Origin: Pacificispira spongiicola
GTDB taxonomy: Bacteria; Pseudomonadota; Alphaproteobacteria; UBA8366; Aestuariispiraceae
Assembly: GCF_012926505.1 (NCBI RefSeq)
Contig: NZ_JABBNT010000005.1
Location: 124,001-188,000, forward strand
Direction: 5' to 3'
DNA length: 64,000 bases
Shown: piece after piece, positions 41,431 through 50,920 of the stretch
How positions within the stretch are numbered: position 1 is the stretch's first letter
How the letters are laid out: each line of letters opens with the position of its first letter
Position numbers and translations under genes: made by a program
Notes under the pieces: model-generated
Told to the model about the DNA's origin: nothing
What the model saw: the letters and a program-made list of their open reading frames with translations, nothing else
The model's database searches: none

Positions 41431-42324
41431 ACCGGTTTCCTGAACCAAATCCGCGATGCCCGTGCGGACGGTTTCCGGCGATCCGTAAATCGTGCGGGCG
41501 AGCATGCGCTGAACTTGCGCCTTCTCGACCGGACTCCAATACGCCTCGATATCGTCGATCGGCGGCATCCCCAGCCCCCGCGTCCCGCGAAAGATGTTGG
41601 TGAAGGACATCTGCTGCGTCGTCGCCAGACGCTTCGCTTCCGCGTCGGTTTCCGCGGCGATGACGTTCACCCCCACCATCGCGTAAGGCTTATCCAGTTG
41701 ATCCGACGGCTTGAAGCGGCTGCGGTAAATCTCCAGGGCTTCCAACAGATGATCCGGCGCGAAATGCGACGCGAAGGCATAGGGCAGCCCCAATTCGGCA
41801 GCCAACATCGCCCCAAAATGACTCGACCCCAGAATCCAGAGCGGCACCTCGGTCCCGGCGGCGGGGATCGCGACGATGCGCTGTCCCGGCTCTTCCGGCG
41901 CCAGGAAGGCTTTCAATTCCATCACATCCTGCGGGAAGCGGTCGGATGCCGCCGCATCGCGCCGCAAGGCCCGCAGGGTCAATTGATCCGTGCCCGGCGC
42001 GCGGCCCAGCCCCAGATCGATCCGACCGGGAAACAATCGCGCCAAGGTACCGAACTGTTCGGCGATGATATAGGGAGCATGGTTCGGCAGCATGATACCC
42101 CCTGCCCCGACCCGGATCGTTTTCGTCCCCGCCGCGATATGACCGATGACGACGGATGTCGCGGCACTGGCGATCCCCGCCAGATTGTGATGTTCCGCGA
42201 CCCAGATCCGGTTATAACCCCAACCCTCCGCATGCTGGGCCAGATCGCGCGCATTATAGAGCGCCCCGGTAGCGTCCGTGTCTTCGGTCACCCGAACGAG
42301 GTCGAGAATGGAGAGTGTTGTCAT
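41338..42324 (-). CDS. LLM-class flavin-dependent oxidoreductase
   Basis: 328 residues, a luciferase-like TIM barrel. Typical blocks: [64 protein letters not shown] (cores [11 protein letters not shown] and GLGRAPG), and the C-terminal [15 protein letters not shown]. Members use FMNH2 or F420 to hydroxylate alkanes, sulfonates or other substrates, and this YhbW/MsnO8-like group has no fixed substrate. A degenerate copy of its 3' end lies at 39164-39256. Confidence 0.88.
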   Translation of the reverse strand: MTTLSILDLVRVTEDTDATGALYNARDLAQHAEGWGYNRIWVAEHHNLAGIASAATSVVIGHIAAGTKTIRVGAGGIMLPNHAPYIIAEQFGTLARLFPGRIDLGLGRAPGTDQLTLRALRRDAAASDRFPQDVMELKAFLAPEEPGQRIVAIPAAGTEVPLWILGSSHFGAMLAAELGLPYAFASHFAPDHLLEALEIYRSRFKPSDQLDKPYAMVGVNVIAAETDAEAKRLATTQQMSFTNIFRGTRGLGMPPIDDIEAYWSPVEKAQVQRMLARTIYGSPETVRTGIADLVQETGADELIVVSDVYEHPKRLRSYEIIADVGMTK

Positions 42325-42529
42325 GATGGTCCCATGGTTCTGTAAACTGCGGCGGGTGAAAACTCTTGTCCGGTACTTAGTGTAATGCCGTCATGAGACC
42401 AGTGTGGGGAGGAAAGACTTTCCCTATGCCGGTGGAAATCTGGTAGTGCGGCGCTGATTGGAGTCGAACACCCCACCACCAGTTCCGATTCAGCCTGAAT
42501 CGCACCGTGCCTTTCAGGCCATAACGCAA

Positions 42530-42751
42530 TCAATGTGATTGTTTGCGAAAGTCCGGTACCGGTAAACCGCCGATCCCCCAGCTTTCCATCTCGACTTCAT
42601 CGATCACCACGAATGTCGTGGCGGGGCTTTTTCCCAGGACGTCGACGAGGACATCCGTCACGCCCTTTATCAATCGCGCCTTCTCTTCCGGTGACGGCCC
42701 ATTGCCGCCCGGCCCACCTTCCCGTGTGACCTTGATGTTGACGTAGGGCAT
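42530..42751 (-). CDS. 4-oxalocrotonate tautomerase-like protein
   Basis: 73 residues. After Met removal, Pro1 becomes the catalytic base (MPYVNIKVTREG). The loop GGPGGNGPSPEEK is longer than in the classical 62-residue enzyme, followed by ARLIKGVTDVLVDVLGKSP and FVVIDEVEMESWGIGGLP. It is last of three genes (GST, SnoaL-like, tautomerase) in one direction, 3 bp after the previous stop. Its likely role is isomerisation or detoxification of an unsaturated oxo acid. Confidence 0.88.
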   Translation of the reverse strand: MPYVNIKVTREGGPGGNGPSPEEKARLIKGVTDVLVDVLGKSPATTFVVIDEVEMESWGIGGLPVPDFRKQSH

Positions 42752-42754
42752 GGC

Positions 42755-43135
42755 TCAATCCTTTCGGGACAAATAGGTGAATACTTTCGCGACGATCCGC
42801 CATTCGGCGCCATCGCGAACAAGGGTCAGAAAGTCCAGATAAGTCCGGCCCATCATGCTCATCCGCGCGGTGACATGGGCCAGACGATCGTTTCCGAACG
42901 CAATCTCCAGCACGGCTTCATCGCGCGCCTCACCGCGCTTGGCCGGCGGTTCCCTTTTGTCGACCCGTGCCATGTAGGTGTCGAGATCCAGGTAAAGTTC
43001 GTCCCCTTCCGTGGCGCAGACATAGGCGAGACGCGGGTGAAAGACGCCCCGCAATACAGTGCTGTCGGCATGGTGCAATCCGTCGAAATAGGAATCCATC
43101 AGCGTGGATACGGCGTGATATTGATCGGCGATCAT
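42755..43135 (-). CDS. Nuclear transport factor 2-like (SnoaL/lumazine-binding type) protein
   Basis: 126 residues from ATG 43135, which overlaps the GST stop as ATGA. A cone-shaped NTF2 fold is suggested by YHAVSTLMDSYFDGLHHADSTVLRGVFHP at the start and AEWRIVAKVFTYL at the end. Family members bind small hydrophobic molecules or act as cyclases/isomerases. The specific ligand is unknown. Confidence 0.75.
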   Translation of the reverse strand: MIADQYHAVSTLMDSYFDGLHHADSTVLRGVFHPRLAYVCATEGDELYLDLDTYMARVDKREPPAKRGEARDEAVLEIAFGNDRLAHVTARMSMMGRTYLDFLTLVRDGAEWRIVAKVFTYLSRKD

Positions 43136-43743
43136 TGGATCAGCCCTTCGGCGCGCATCGCGGCCTGCGTCGAGGATCGGGCAGCGATACGGGCAACAAA
43201 GGCCGCGAGCCGTGGCCAAGTCGCCAAGTCGATGCCGGTGAAATTCGCCCAGTTCGCGACGACGAACAGATAGGCATCGGAAATCGTCATCTTTCCGCCC
43301 ACCAGATAGTCTCGACCGTCCGCGAGGGTTGCCTCGACGTGATCGAATTTGCCTGTCACCGCATCCCGTGCGGCGGATTTTTCGGACTCCGTCGCTCCGT
43401 CGCGGAACAAGGGAGCGAACGCTTTATGCAGTTCCGACGATACGAAGGTGAGGTGTTCCAACATACGCGCACGCGCCAAGCTCCCAATAACGGGCGCAAG
43501 CTCGGTAGTCGGCGACCCATCCGCAAGAAACTGCAGAATCGCGGGTCCTTCCGTCAGAAACTGACCGTCGTCAAGTTGGAGCGTCGGCACATATCCCTTT
43601 GGATTGATCGTCAGATACTCTTCCCCGCCGGCGGTTCTACCGGAGTCAGTATCGACGAATTCGATGTCGAACGGACGCCCAATCTCGTGCAGAACGATGT
43701 GACTTGCCAGGGAACAAGCACCGGGTTTGCAGAACAGTTTCAT
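43132..43743 (-). CDS. Glutathione S-transferase (beta-class-like)
   Basis: 203 residues from ATG 43743. The thioredoxin-like N-terminus MKLFCKPGACSLASHIVLHE contains the beta-class Cys (GACS). NPKGYVPTLQLDDG carries the cis-Pro, and LTEGPAILQFLAD binds the glutathione gamma-glutamyl part. The helical domain includes MTISDAYLFVV. It is divergent from the HxlR regulator, which presumably controls it and the two following genes. Confidence 0.9.
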   Translation of the reverse strand: MKLFCKPGACSLASHIVLHEIGRPFDIEFVDTDSGRTAGGEEYLTINPKGYVPTLQLDDGQFLTEGPAILQFLADGSPTTELAPVIGSLARARMLEHLTFVSSELHKAFAPLFRDGATESEKSAARDAVTGKFDHVEATLADGRDYLVGGKMTISDAYLFVVANWANFTGIDLATWPRLAAFVARIAARSSTQAAMRAEGLIQ

Positions 43744-43821
43744 GGCGTATTCGCCTCCTATCGGTTTCGGTAAGCGGATAGGTGGCGGCATCGGTATCCA
43801 TTGACAATGAAGTAACCAATA

Positions 43822-43843
43822 GTAACCTATAAAAATAGATTAC
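43822..43843. promoter_or_regulatory. Imperfect palindrome, probable HxlR operator
   Basis: GTAACCTAT-AAAA-ATAGATTAC has one mismatch between its arms. Further GTAAC repeats flank it (43812, 43850 and 43857), giving a cluster of sites between the divergent GST and HxlR starts. GTAAC-type sites are common for HxlR regulators. Confidence 0.6.
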
Positions 43844-43867
43844 CCGGCAGTAACTTGGTAACTCAGT

Positions 43868-44218
43868 ATGACTTTAAAGATGCGGCATAATCGAAGCCCA
43901 AAACCACCCGAACCCTGCATGCTGACGGAATGCATGGCCGTGATCGCCGGGGCCTGGGCCCCGAATGTGATTTGGTCTCTACGTGCCGGACCGCGCCGCT
44001 TCAGCGAACTCAGGACCGATATTCCCCCGATCTCGGCCAAGGTACTCTCCGCGCGCCTATCGGAATTGGAGGAAAGAGGCGTGCTGGTTCGCCACGTCAG
44101 ACGGACATCCCCGCCGTCCACGGAATACGAATTAACACCCTTGGGCCGGGAACTGATCCCGGCGCTCGATGCAATCGTCCAAGTCGGACACAGGTTGAAA
44201 ACCGTTCGATCGGCGTAG
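43868..44218 (+). CDS. HxlR family transcriptional regulator
   Basis: 116 residues with the winged-helix blocks AVIAGAWAPNVIWSLRAGPRRFSELR and PPISAKVLSARLSELEERGVLVR (core ISAKVLSARL). Two Cys near the N-terminus (PCMLTECMAVIAG) resemble those of redox- or quinone-sensing members. It is divergent from GST, so an electrophile-sensing repressor is likely. Confidence 0.88.
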   Translation: MTLKMRHNRSPKPPEPCMLTECMAVIAGAWAPNVIWSLRAGPRRFSELRTDIPPISAKVLSARLSELEERGVLVRHVRRTSPPSTEYELTPLGRELIPALDAIVQVGHRLKTVRSA

Positions 44219-44242
44219 GAATTCAGCAATAGAAAGCTGGCG

Positions 44243-44797
44243 TTACAGTCCCGGCGGCAGTTTCGATCGCATTAAGTCCTTCCGATCCACCCCCTCGCCA
44301 TCCGCAACGAAAGTGCCGTCGCCAACGGCGTGCAGAAGGCGCCGTTCCGTCCGCGCGGTGTCGATCCAAGCGGCCACGCCTTCCAGAATGACGATGTTGT
44401 GCCGCGCTACGATATCGACGACCCGGCATTCGATATTCGCGAGACATTCAGCGATCAGTGGCGCACGAACATGGTCCGCCGCGACGCGGGTCAAACCGAA
44501 CTTTGCGAACTTATCCGTATCGATACCGGAGCACATGCCAATCCCGACCGCCGTATCGATCATATCCACCGTCGGGATGGCCAGAACGCATTCCCGCGAC
44601 GTTTCCAATGCCGCGTAGGAATGGTTCCACGGCCCCGTCGTGATCGCGAATTCCGCATCGAAGCCCAGCACCATGGTCCAGGTGATGGTCATGATGTTGT
44701 CCTTCGCCCCATCGCCGGTCGTAACCAACACGACGGGTCCGGGCTCGATCAGGGTGAATGCCCGGTGGAGAGGGAGTACCTCGAACCCGCTTTTCAC
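44243..44797 (-). CDS. Flavin reductase family protein (FMN-binding split barrel)
   Basis: 184 residues from a GTG start that overlaps the MscS stop (GTGA). PGPVVLVTTGDGAKDNIMTITW and NHSYAALETSRECVLAIPTVDMID (cores VVLVTT and ALETSRECVLAIP) belong to the flavoredoxin/flavin reductase group. It would supply reduced flavin or act on a small electron acceptor. Its coupling to a mechanosensitive channel gene is unusual. Confidence 0.8.
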   Translation of the reverse strand: MKSGFEVLPLHRAFTLIEPGPVVLVTTGDGAKDNIMTITWTMVLGFDAEFAITTGPWNHSYAALETSRECVLAIPTVDMIDTAVGIGMCSGIDTDKFAKFGLTRVAADHVRAPLIAECLANIECRVVDIVARHNIVILEGVAAWIDTARTERRLLHAVGDGTFVADGEGVDRKDLMRSKLPPGL

Positions 44798-46140
44798 GTA
44801 CCAACCTCCCCGTCCTCGTCCAACCGCACCGGGATGGGCACGGAGGAGCGGATATGCAGATCGCGCTGACCGAAGGGGAATTCGATACTATTCGCGCGAT
44901 AGGATTCCCATATTTTCAGCAGGATATTGCTGCGCACATTGGCGACGCCGTCCTGCGGGTCCGCGATCCAGATGCGCAGTTCGAGTTCGAGCGCATCATT
45001 GCCGAAATTCATAAATCGCGCGACCGGGGGCGGCTCCTTGCGCACGCGGTCTTCGGACATCGCCGCCTCGACCGCCAGTTCCATCGCCAGTTTCGGGTCG
45101 GAATCGTAGGAAATGCCGATCGGCAGCTTCAGGCGGATCAGTGTGTTCGAATAGGACCAATTCTCCACCCGTTGGGAGATCAATTCCTCATTCGGGATCA
45201 AGTGTTCCGTGCCGTCGCGCGTGATGACGGAGACATAGCGGGCGCGCAGCGAATTGATCCAACCGAAGGAATCCCCGATGGCGATGACGTCGCCCGGTTT
45301 CACCGACTTGTCCATCAGCAGGATCAATCCGCTGATCAGGTTGGACACGACCTTCTGTAGCCCGAAGCCGATGCCGAGCCCGACCGCGCCGGAAAACACG
45401 GCAAGCGCCGTCAGGTCGATCCCGATACTGTCGAGCGCGACGACCACCGCAATCGCCATCATGACGATCCGGAATGTCTTTCCCAGCAATACCCGCGCGG
45501 AGGGCGATAGCGAGCGCACCCCCGCCAATTGCGTATCCGCCAGATGCGATACCAGCCCCGCCAACCACAGCAAGACAGCCAGAACGATCGCCGCCTTGAT
45601 CGCGCCCAACAGCGTGATGCGGATTTCGCCCAGCGTCAGGCCCATATTGTCCAACACGGCGATTGTGGGACCCAACAGTCCCAGAAGGTTCAACGCCGCG
45701 ATCCCCCAGGCGACGATGGCCAGGGTCTTCGCCCATCCCGGATCGCGCACCGTATTCGATATCAACCGGATCACGACCCAGGCGGTCAGCAGGCTGACCA
45801 CGCTTTCGATCAGATGATTGGGCCAGCCCGCCCGCTGTGCCGCGAAGACGGAAAACCACTGCAATAGCAACCAGATCAACGGCAGAGACAGCGGCGCGAC
45901 GGCCCGGATGACGGCATCGGAAATACGGCTGTAGCGGAATTTTCCCAGCCACCCTTCGAGGTAACGCTGCAATTTCGGCGCTAGAAACCGCGCCAGAGCC
46001 CAGGCCGCGGCGATAACGCCAATCTGCGCCAGCGTGGCGGGAACGAGCAATTCGCCCCGCACCCACTGCAACGCTTCCATCCCCCAACCTTGCCAACGGT
46101 CCGGGTCGAGCGCTTGGTCGACTATCCCTTCCTGTTCCAT
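44794..46140 (-). CDS. Mechanosensitive ion channel, MscS family
   Basis: 448 residues. About six membrane segments lie in the N-terminal 260 residues. The pore helix and upper beta domain are typical: ALAVFSGAVGLGIGFGLQKVVSNLISGLILLMDKSVKPGDVI (core GLGIGFGLQ..V.N..SG) and GWINSLRARYVSVITRDGTEHLIPNEELIS (core TRDGTEHLIPN). It releases solutes on hypo-osmotic shock. An extra N-terminal membrane region makes it larger than E. coli MscS (286 residues). Confidence 0.9.
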   Translation of the reverse strand: MEQEGIVDQALDPDRWQGWGMEALQWVRGELLVPATLAQIGVIAAAWALARFLAPKLQRYLEGWLGKFRYSRISDAVIRAVAPLSLPLIWLLLQWFSVFAAQRAGWPNHLIESVVSLLTAWVVIRLISNTVRDPGWAKTLAIVAWGIAALNLLGLLGPTIAVLDNMGLTLGEIRITLLGAIKAAIVLAVLLWLAGLVSHLADTQLAGVRSLSPSARVLLGKTFRIVMMAIAVVVALDSIGIDLTALAVFSGAVGLGIGFGLQKVVSNLISGLILLMDKSVKPGDVIAIGDSFGWINSLRARYVSVITRDGTEHLIPNEELISQRVENWSYSNTLIRLKLPIGISYDSDPKLAMELAVEAAMSEDRVRKEPPPVARFMNFGNDALELELRIWIADPQDGVANVRSNILLKIWESYRANSIEFPFGQRDLHIRSSVPIPVRLDEDGEVGT

Positions 46141-46238
46141 CTCAACAGGTTAGCAGGGATTGATCACAAGGCGGTACAGAAAATGGAGAGTCGAGCAGCC
46201 TGAATTTGTAGCCCATTTCTAAACTCGCCAAAGCAAAT

Positions 46239-46262
46239 GGAGCCCGCAGGTCTGCGGACTCC
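46239..46262 (-). terminator. Probable terminator after the flavodoxin-like gene
   Basis: GGAGCCCGCAG and CTGCGGACTCC pair with one mismatch around a 2-base turn. On the minus strand it is followed by ATTTGCTTT. It lies 14 bp after the stop of the flavodoxin-like gene. Confidence 0.55.
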
Positions 46263-46275
46263 ACTAAGGTCACGG

Positions 46276-46854
46276 TTAAGCAACTGGCGTATCGGAAAAG
46301 CGACCGGCAATTTCCGCGACCCGAACGCCGTAACGCCGCGCGGTTTCAAGATCACCGACAGACATTTCTTCCGGGGCAGCATCCGCATCCGATTGGGCCA
46401 TGGGACCGACATAGGAGCCCATGCGGTTCGGATCGTCCCGTTTTGACGCCTTCACATTCGACGGCTTGATAGCGAGACTGACCCAAATTCCGCCATGCTG
46501 GCCCGCCAGCAGAAGGAAGTACTGCAAGGTGTTGAGCTTGTCGCCGTTAATGGTGGCACTGTTCGTGAAACCGCCAAAAACCTTGTCCTTCCACTTCTCT
46601 TCGAACCAGGGCTTCGACGTGGCGTCGGCGAACTTTTTAAATTGCCAGCTCGGCCCGCCCATATAAGTCGGCGATCCAAAGATAATCGCATCCGCCGCAT
46701 CGAGCGTATCCCAAGCAGAGTCCGGAATATTGCCGTCTGCGTCGATCGCAATCAGCTCGGCGGAAGCACCGCGGGCAACCGCTTCCGCCACACGTTTCGT
46801 ATGCCCATAGCCGGAATGATAGACAACGGCGGTGGTAATGGTGGCTTTTGTCAT
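46276..46854 (-). CDS. Flavodoxin/WrbA-like NAD(P)H:quinone oxidoreductase
   Basis: 192 residues. The FMN phosphate loop is VVYHSGYGHTKRVAEAVARG, the isoalloxazine loop contains GSPTYMGGPSWQFKKF, and NSATINGDKLNTLQYFLLLAGQHGGIWV (core AGQHGGIWV) matches WrbA-like proteins. It should reduce quinones by two electrons. It is divergent from a LysR regulator with a palindromic site between them. Confidence 0.87.
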   Translation of the reverse strand: MTKATITTAVVYHSGYGHTKRVAEAVARGASAELIAIDADGNIPDSAWDTLDAADAIIFGSPTYMGGPSWQFKKFADATSKPWFEEKWKDKVFGGFTNSATINGDKLNTLQYFLLLAGQHGGIWVSLAIKPSNVKASKRDDPNRMGSYVGPMAQSDADAAPEEMSVGDLETARRYGVRVAEIAGRFSDTPVA

Positions 46855-46974
46855 ACTGATTTCCTGTCGATTAGAGTTTCAGGGCGCTGACGACCTGTTC
46901 GTCGGCGCGGCGTTCTCATCGACAGAATGACTACAATATCAATTTTACGAAATAAATCGCGCCAAACTGAACAG

Positions 46975-46997
46975 ATTGTTACTATGAAAATAACAAT
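46975..46997. promoter_or_regulatory. LysR-type inverted repeat
   Basis: ATTGTTA and TAACAAT form perfect 7-bp arms 9 bases apart. It ends 14 bp before the LysR start and lies about 120 bp from the flavodoxin start. It is probably the regulator's own binding site. Confidence 0.6.
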
Positions 46998-47011
46998 CAT
47001 GAGATACCGAT

Positions 47012-47935
47012 ATGCACAATCTTGAACATCTCCTCATCTTTACCCGTGTGGCCGACATGCGGAGCTTCAGTCACGCGGCCGAAAGCCTGGGCATTCAAAA
47101 GGGACGCGCCTCCACAGCGGTCAAGAGGCTGGAAGAAACAGTGGGCGTCAGGCTTCTGCATAGGACCACGCGCAGCGTTCAGCTAACGGAAGACGGGCGG
47201 GTTTTTCATGCACGCGCGCGTGATCTGCTTGCCGACTGCGACAATCTGCATTCGATGTTTTCAGTCGATGGTGCGCCACTGCGCGGCCGCCTGAGGATAG
47301 ACCTACCGACGGAATTGGCGCGGTCGACCATTGTGCCTGCGCTACCGGATTTTATCGCCCGTCACCCTGAACTTGAATTGGAACTGTCCAGTACGGACCG
47401 CCAGGTCGATTTAATCGAGGAAGGTTTCGATTGCGTGCTGCGGATCGGGCCGATTGGGGACGACACGTTGATTGCCCGTCCACTCGGTCGGATGCGTATG
47501 GTCAACGCCGCCAGTCCCGCCTATCTCTCCCGCCATGGCGTCCCTCAGTCGTTGGAGGATTTGCGCCACGGCCACCACACCATTCATTACAATCGGATAC
47601 TCGGCTCCAAACCCTACGGTTGGGAATATCCGACCGGCGACGGAAACACCTATGCGACGCTGGCCTTGCCGGGTTCCCTACACGTCAACAGTGTCCAGGC
47701 CTATGAAGCCGCGGGGCTTGCCGGTCTCGGTTTGATACAGGCCGCTCTGTCGGGAATAGGACGGCATCTCGAAAGCGGCGCGCTGATAGAAATTCTACCG
47801 GAATTCCCGCCCGAACCTCTCGACGTATCGCTTGTCGTACCGCATCGGAGCAATCCATTGCACCGCGTCCGCACGTTCATGAAATGGATGGAAGACCTTC
47901 TGGCCCCCTATCTTGAGCTACCCAACCGCTACTGA
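47012..47935 (+). CDS. LysR family transcriptional regulator
   Basis: 307 residues of the PecT/DsdC-like type: MHNLEHLLIFTRVADMRSFSHAAESLGIQKGRASTAVKRLEE (HTH about 18-45, core AAESLGIQKGRAS), then the effector domain beginning GRLRIDLPTELAR. It is divergent from the WrbA-like gene, which it likely controls in response to quinones or oxidants. Confidence 0.88.
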   Translation: MHNLEHLLIFTRVADMRSFSHAAESLGIQKGRASTAVKRLEETVGVRLLHRTTRSVQLTEDGRVFHARARDLLADCDNLHSMFSVDGAPLRGRLRIDLPTELARSTIVPALPDFIARHPELELELSSTDRQVDLIEEGFDCVLRIGPIGDDTLIARPLGRMRMVNAASPAYLSRHGVPQSLEDLRHGHHTIHYNRILGSKPYGWEYPTGDGNTYATLALPGSLHVNSVQAYEAAGLAGLGLIQAALSGIGRHLESGALIEILPEFPPEPLDVSLVVPHRSNPLHRVRTFMKWMEDLLAPYLELPNRY

Positions 47936-47983
47936 CGGTGACAAACGGTCAATTGGCGACAGTGCCGCCTTCCAGACGAAATC

Positions 47984-49552
47984 TCACTCCCACTCGATCG
48001 TGCCCGGCGGCTTGGAGGTCACGTCGTAGACGACGCGGTTGATGCCGCGAACCTCGTTGATGATGCGGGTGGCGCAGCGGCCGAGGAAATCGCTGGGGAA
48101 CGGATAGAAATCCGCCGTCATGCCGTCGGTCGAGGTAACGGCCCGCAAGGCGCAGACATGGTCGTAGGTACGCGCATCCCCCATGACCCCGACGGTCTTC
48201 ACCGGCAGCAGCACGGCGAAGGCCTGCCAGATCTTGTCGTAGAGGCCCGCATTGCGGATTTCTTCCAGATAGATCGCGTCGGCCTTGCGCAGGATATCGG
48301 CCTTGTCCCGGTCGACCGGCCCCGGAATGCGGATGGCGAGGCCCGGCCCGGGGAACGGGTGGCGGCCGATCATGCTTTCCGGCAGACCGAGTTCGAGACC
48401 AAGCTCGCGCACCTCGTCCTTGAACAACTCGCGCAGCGGTTCCACCAGCTTCATGTTCATGCGTTCCGGCAGACCGCCGACATTGTGGTGCGACTTGATC
48501 GTGGCCGACGGCCCGCCCGCGAAGCTGACGCTTTCGATCACGTCGGGATAGAGCGTGCCTTGGGCCAGGAAATCCGCGCCGCCGAGCTTCGTGGCCTCTT
48601 CCTCGAACACGTCGATGAACAGGCCGCCGATGATCTTGCGTTTCTTTTCCGGGTCGTCGACGCCTGCCAGCTTGCCCAGGAACAGGTCCGAGGCATCGAC
48701 GTGAACCAAGGGGATATTGTAATGATCCCGGAACAGGCGCACGACCTGATCGCTTTCGCCCAGGCGCATCAGACCGTGATCGACATAGATGCAATTCAGC
48801 CTTTCGCCGATGGCCTCGTGAATCAGGACGGCGACGACGGAACTGTCGACCCCGCCGGACAAGGCACAGATCACCCGGCCGTTCTCCCCGACCTGACGGC
48901 GGATGCCTTCGATAGCCTGGGCCTTGAAGGCCGCCATGGTCCAATCGCCGCTGCAGCCGCAGACCAGATGCACGAAATTCGAAATCAGGCGCGCACCGTC
49001 CGGGGTATGCACGACCTCCGGATGGAACTGCACGGCGTAGAATTTGCGGTCATCATCGGCGATGGCGGCGAAGGGCGCATTCTTACTCTTGCCGACGACA
49101 CGGAAACCCGGCGGCAGGCTGTCGACGCGGTCGCCATGGCTCATCCATACGACCGGCTTTCCGCCCTTCTGCCAGACGCCCTCGAAGAGGCCGCAATCGT
49201 CCACGACGTCCAGTTCCGCACGGCCGAATTCCTGCTCGTCAGACGGTTCGACGGAACCGCCCAACTGCGCGCACATCGTCTGTTCGCCATAGCAGATGCC
49301 GAAAACCGGAATACCCAGATTGAAGACAAGTTCCGGCGCGCGCGGCGTGTCCGAGTGAGTGACGCTGGCCGGGCCGCCGCTGAGGATAATCCCCTTCGGT
49401 GCGAAGGCCTCGATCTCTTCGTCGGAAATACGGTTGAAAGGATGGACTTCGGAATAGACGCCCGCTTCCCGGACCCGCCGCGCGATCAACTGCGTGACCT
49501 GGCTGCCGAAATCCAGAATCAGGATGCGGTCGGCGACGGTGATCTCGGTCAT
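47984..49552 (-). CDS. guaA: GMP synthase (glutamine-hydrolysing)
   Basis: 522 residues. The class I glutaminase domain has the nucleophile Cys in [11 protein letters not shown] and the His/Glu in FHPEVVHT. The ATP pyrophosphatase P-loop is [10 protein letters not shown], and the C-terminal dimerisation domain ends KPPGTIEWE. It converts XMP to GMP with ATP and glutamine. It is the last gene in the guaB-SemiSWEET-rsmB-guaA set, all on the minus strand. Confidence 0.97.
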   Translation of the reverse strand: MTEITVADRILILDFGSQVTQLIARRVREAGVYSEVHPFNRISDEEIEAFAPKGIILSGGPASVTHSDTPRAPELVFNLGIPVFGICYGEQTMCAQLGGSVEPSDEQEFGRAELDVVDDCGLFEGVWQKGGKPVVWMSHGDRVDSLPPGFRVVGKSKNAPFAAIADDDRKFYAVQFHPEVVHTPDGARLISNFVHLVCGCSGDWTMAAFKAQAIEGIRRQVGENGRVICALSGGVDSSVVAVLIHEAIGERLNCIYVDHGLMRLGESDQVVRLFRDHYNIPLVHVDASDLFLGKLAGVDDPEKKRKIIGGLFIDVFEEEATKLGGADFLAQGTLYPDVIESVSFAGGPSATIKSHHNVGGLPERMNMKLVEPLRELFKDEVRELGLELGLPESMIGRHPFPGPGLAIRIPGPVDRDKADILRKADAIYLEEIRNAGLYDKIWQAFAVLLPVKTVGVMGDARTYDHVCALRAVTSTDGMTADFYPFPSDFLGRCATRIINEVRGINRVVYDVTSKPPGTIEWE

Positions 49553-49582
49553 GGGGCGGTTCCTTCTTTTCAGCAGCTTCTA

Positions 49583-50920
49583 CTAGGTCAGTTTTCGGCC
49601 CAAAACGGCGACAAAGAACCCGTCGGTTCCATGGTCGGCCGGGGTCAGGCGCAAATAGGGATTTTCCGGGGCTCCAGGAAAGGCAACATCCGGCAGCGTT
49701 TCGGACCAGATTTCCGAAACCGGATGGGCGTAGAAATCGCCATGTTCCGCCAGAAAGGCATCCACACGGTCCTCGTTTTCCTGTTTCAGGATCGAACAGG
49801 TCACATAGATCAGACGCCCGCCCGGCGCGACCAGACGCGCGGCGCTTTCGAGGACGGAAGACTGTTTTTGCATGACTTCCGCCAGCCCGTCCGGCGTCAG
49901 CTTCCATTTCTGATCGGGATTGCGGCGCCAGGTGCCGGAGCCGCTGCATGGCGCATCCACCAGCACACGGTCGAAGCCGCCGTCAAAACGCGCGGCCCGC
50001 CGCTTCACCCATTTATCGCGTTCGGACGATAGGGGGCGGCGTTCGACCAGGAAGGCCCCTGCCCGCTTCAGGCGCTGCCCCGCGCGTTTCAGCCGCGCTT
50101 CGGATACGTCGCAGGCAATGATCCGGCCCGTATTGTTCATTGTCGCCGCGAGCGCCAGGGTCTTGCCCCCCGCCCCGGCGCAGAAATCGACGATCTTCAT
50201 GCCCGGTTTTGCTTCAACCAGCAGAGCCGCCAATTGCGATCCTTCATCCTGCGGTTCGATCAAGCCGTCCTTGAACACCGCCGTCCCAGACAGCGGTTTG
50301 CGTTCGGTCAGACGCAGGCCGATCGGGGAATAGGGTGTCGGCGCGCTGTCGATCCCCGCTTCCGCCAAGGCCGCCCGAACCGTATCGCGGTCCGCCTTCA
50401 ACGTATTCACGCGCAGGTCGACCGGTGCTTCGGCATCATGCGCGGCCAATTGCCGGGACGTTTCCGCGCCATAGAGCGCAATCAGGTCCTGTTCCAGGAA
50501 AACCGGCATATTGCCGCCGATGGAAACCGGCTGGCAGGACAGGTCGAAGCCCTTCTGCGCGGATAGTTCCACGGCGACACGCTTTTCCACCGGCGTCAGC
50601 GGCGGCGGATCGAATTTCTCCCCGGAACAGAAGCGTTCCAGGTCGCTCAACGCCGCTTCCCCGGCCAATTGCATCCAGACCAAAAGGCGCGGTCTGGCGG
50701 CGGGTTCGTCACCTTTACACCGTGACAACCACCAATCGATCTGTCCGCGACGGCGTAAGCAGCCATAGACCATGGCGGCAATGGCGGATTTATCCTTGGA
50801 CCCGGCATAGCGGTTGGCCCGCGCCCAATCCGCCAACAATTTATCCGCGGGCGGCGCGTCCGGCCCATCGAGCCGGGACAACAGCGTTATGGCCGCCGAC
50901 ATGCGGGCCCCGGGTGTCAT
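49583..50920 (-). CDS. rsmB: 16S rRNA (cytosine-C5)-methyltransferase, RsmB/NOL1-NOP2-Sun family
   Basis: 445 residues. The N-terminal NusB-like RNA-binding domain contains DKSAIAAMVYGCLRRRGQIDWWL. The SAM motif is VDFCAGAGGKTLALAA; motif IV DAPCSGSGTWRRNPDQKW and motif VI YVTCSILKQENED carry the two Cys needed for catalysis and release. The start is the ATG overlapping the SemiSWEET stop. It methylates a cytosine of 16S rRNA; RsmB versus RsmF specificity is inferred from the NusB-like domain. Confidence 0.88.
   Translation of the reverse strand: MTPGARMSAAITLLSRLDGPDAPPADKLLADWARANRYAGSKDKSAIAAMVYGCLRRRGQIDWWLSRCKGDEPAARPRLLVWMQLAGEAALSDLERFCSGEKFDPPPLTPVEKRVAVELSAQKGFDLSCQPVSIGGNMPVFLEQDLIALYGAETSRQLAAHDAEAPVDLRVNTLKADRDTVRAALAEAGIDSAPTPYSPIGLRLTERKPLSGTAVFKDGLIEPQDEGSQLAALLVEAKPGMKIVDFCAGAGGKTLALAATMNNTGRIIACDVSEARLKRAGQRLKRAGAFLVERRPLSSERDKWVKRRAARFDGGFDRVLVDAPCSGSGTWRRNPDQKWKLTPDGLAEVMQKQSSVLESAARLVAPGGRLIYVTCSILKQENEDRVDAFLAEHGDFYAHPVSEIWSETLPDVAFPGAPENPYLRLTPADHGTDGFFVAVLGRKLT

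Noticed and set aside
42325-42529. Possible small gene or regulatory RNA in the spacer between the LLM and tautomerase genes
   Set aside because: Only short frames without ribosome sites and a few weak repeats; nothing supportable.
48158-50032. Long plus-strand open frame opposite guaA and rsmB
   Set aside because: Spans two well-identified genes on the other strand and has shadow-like composition.
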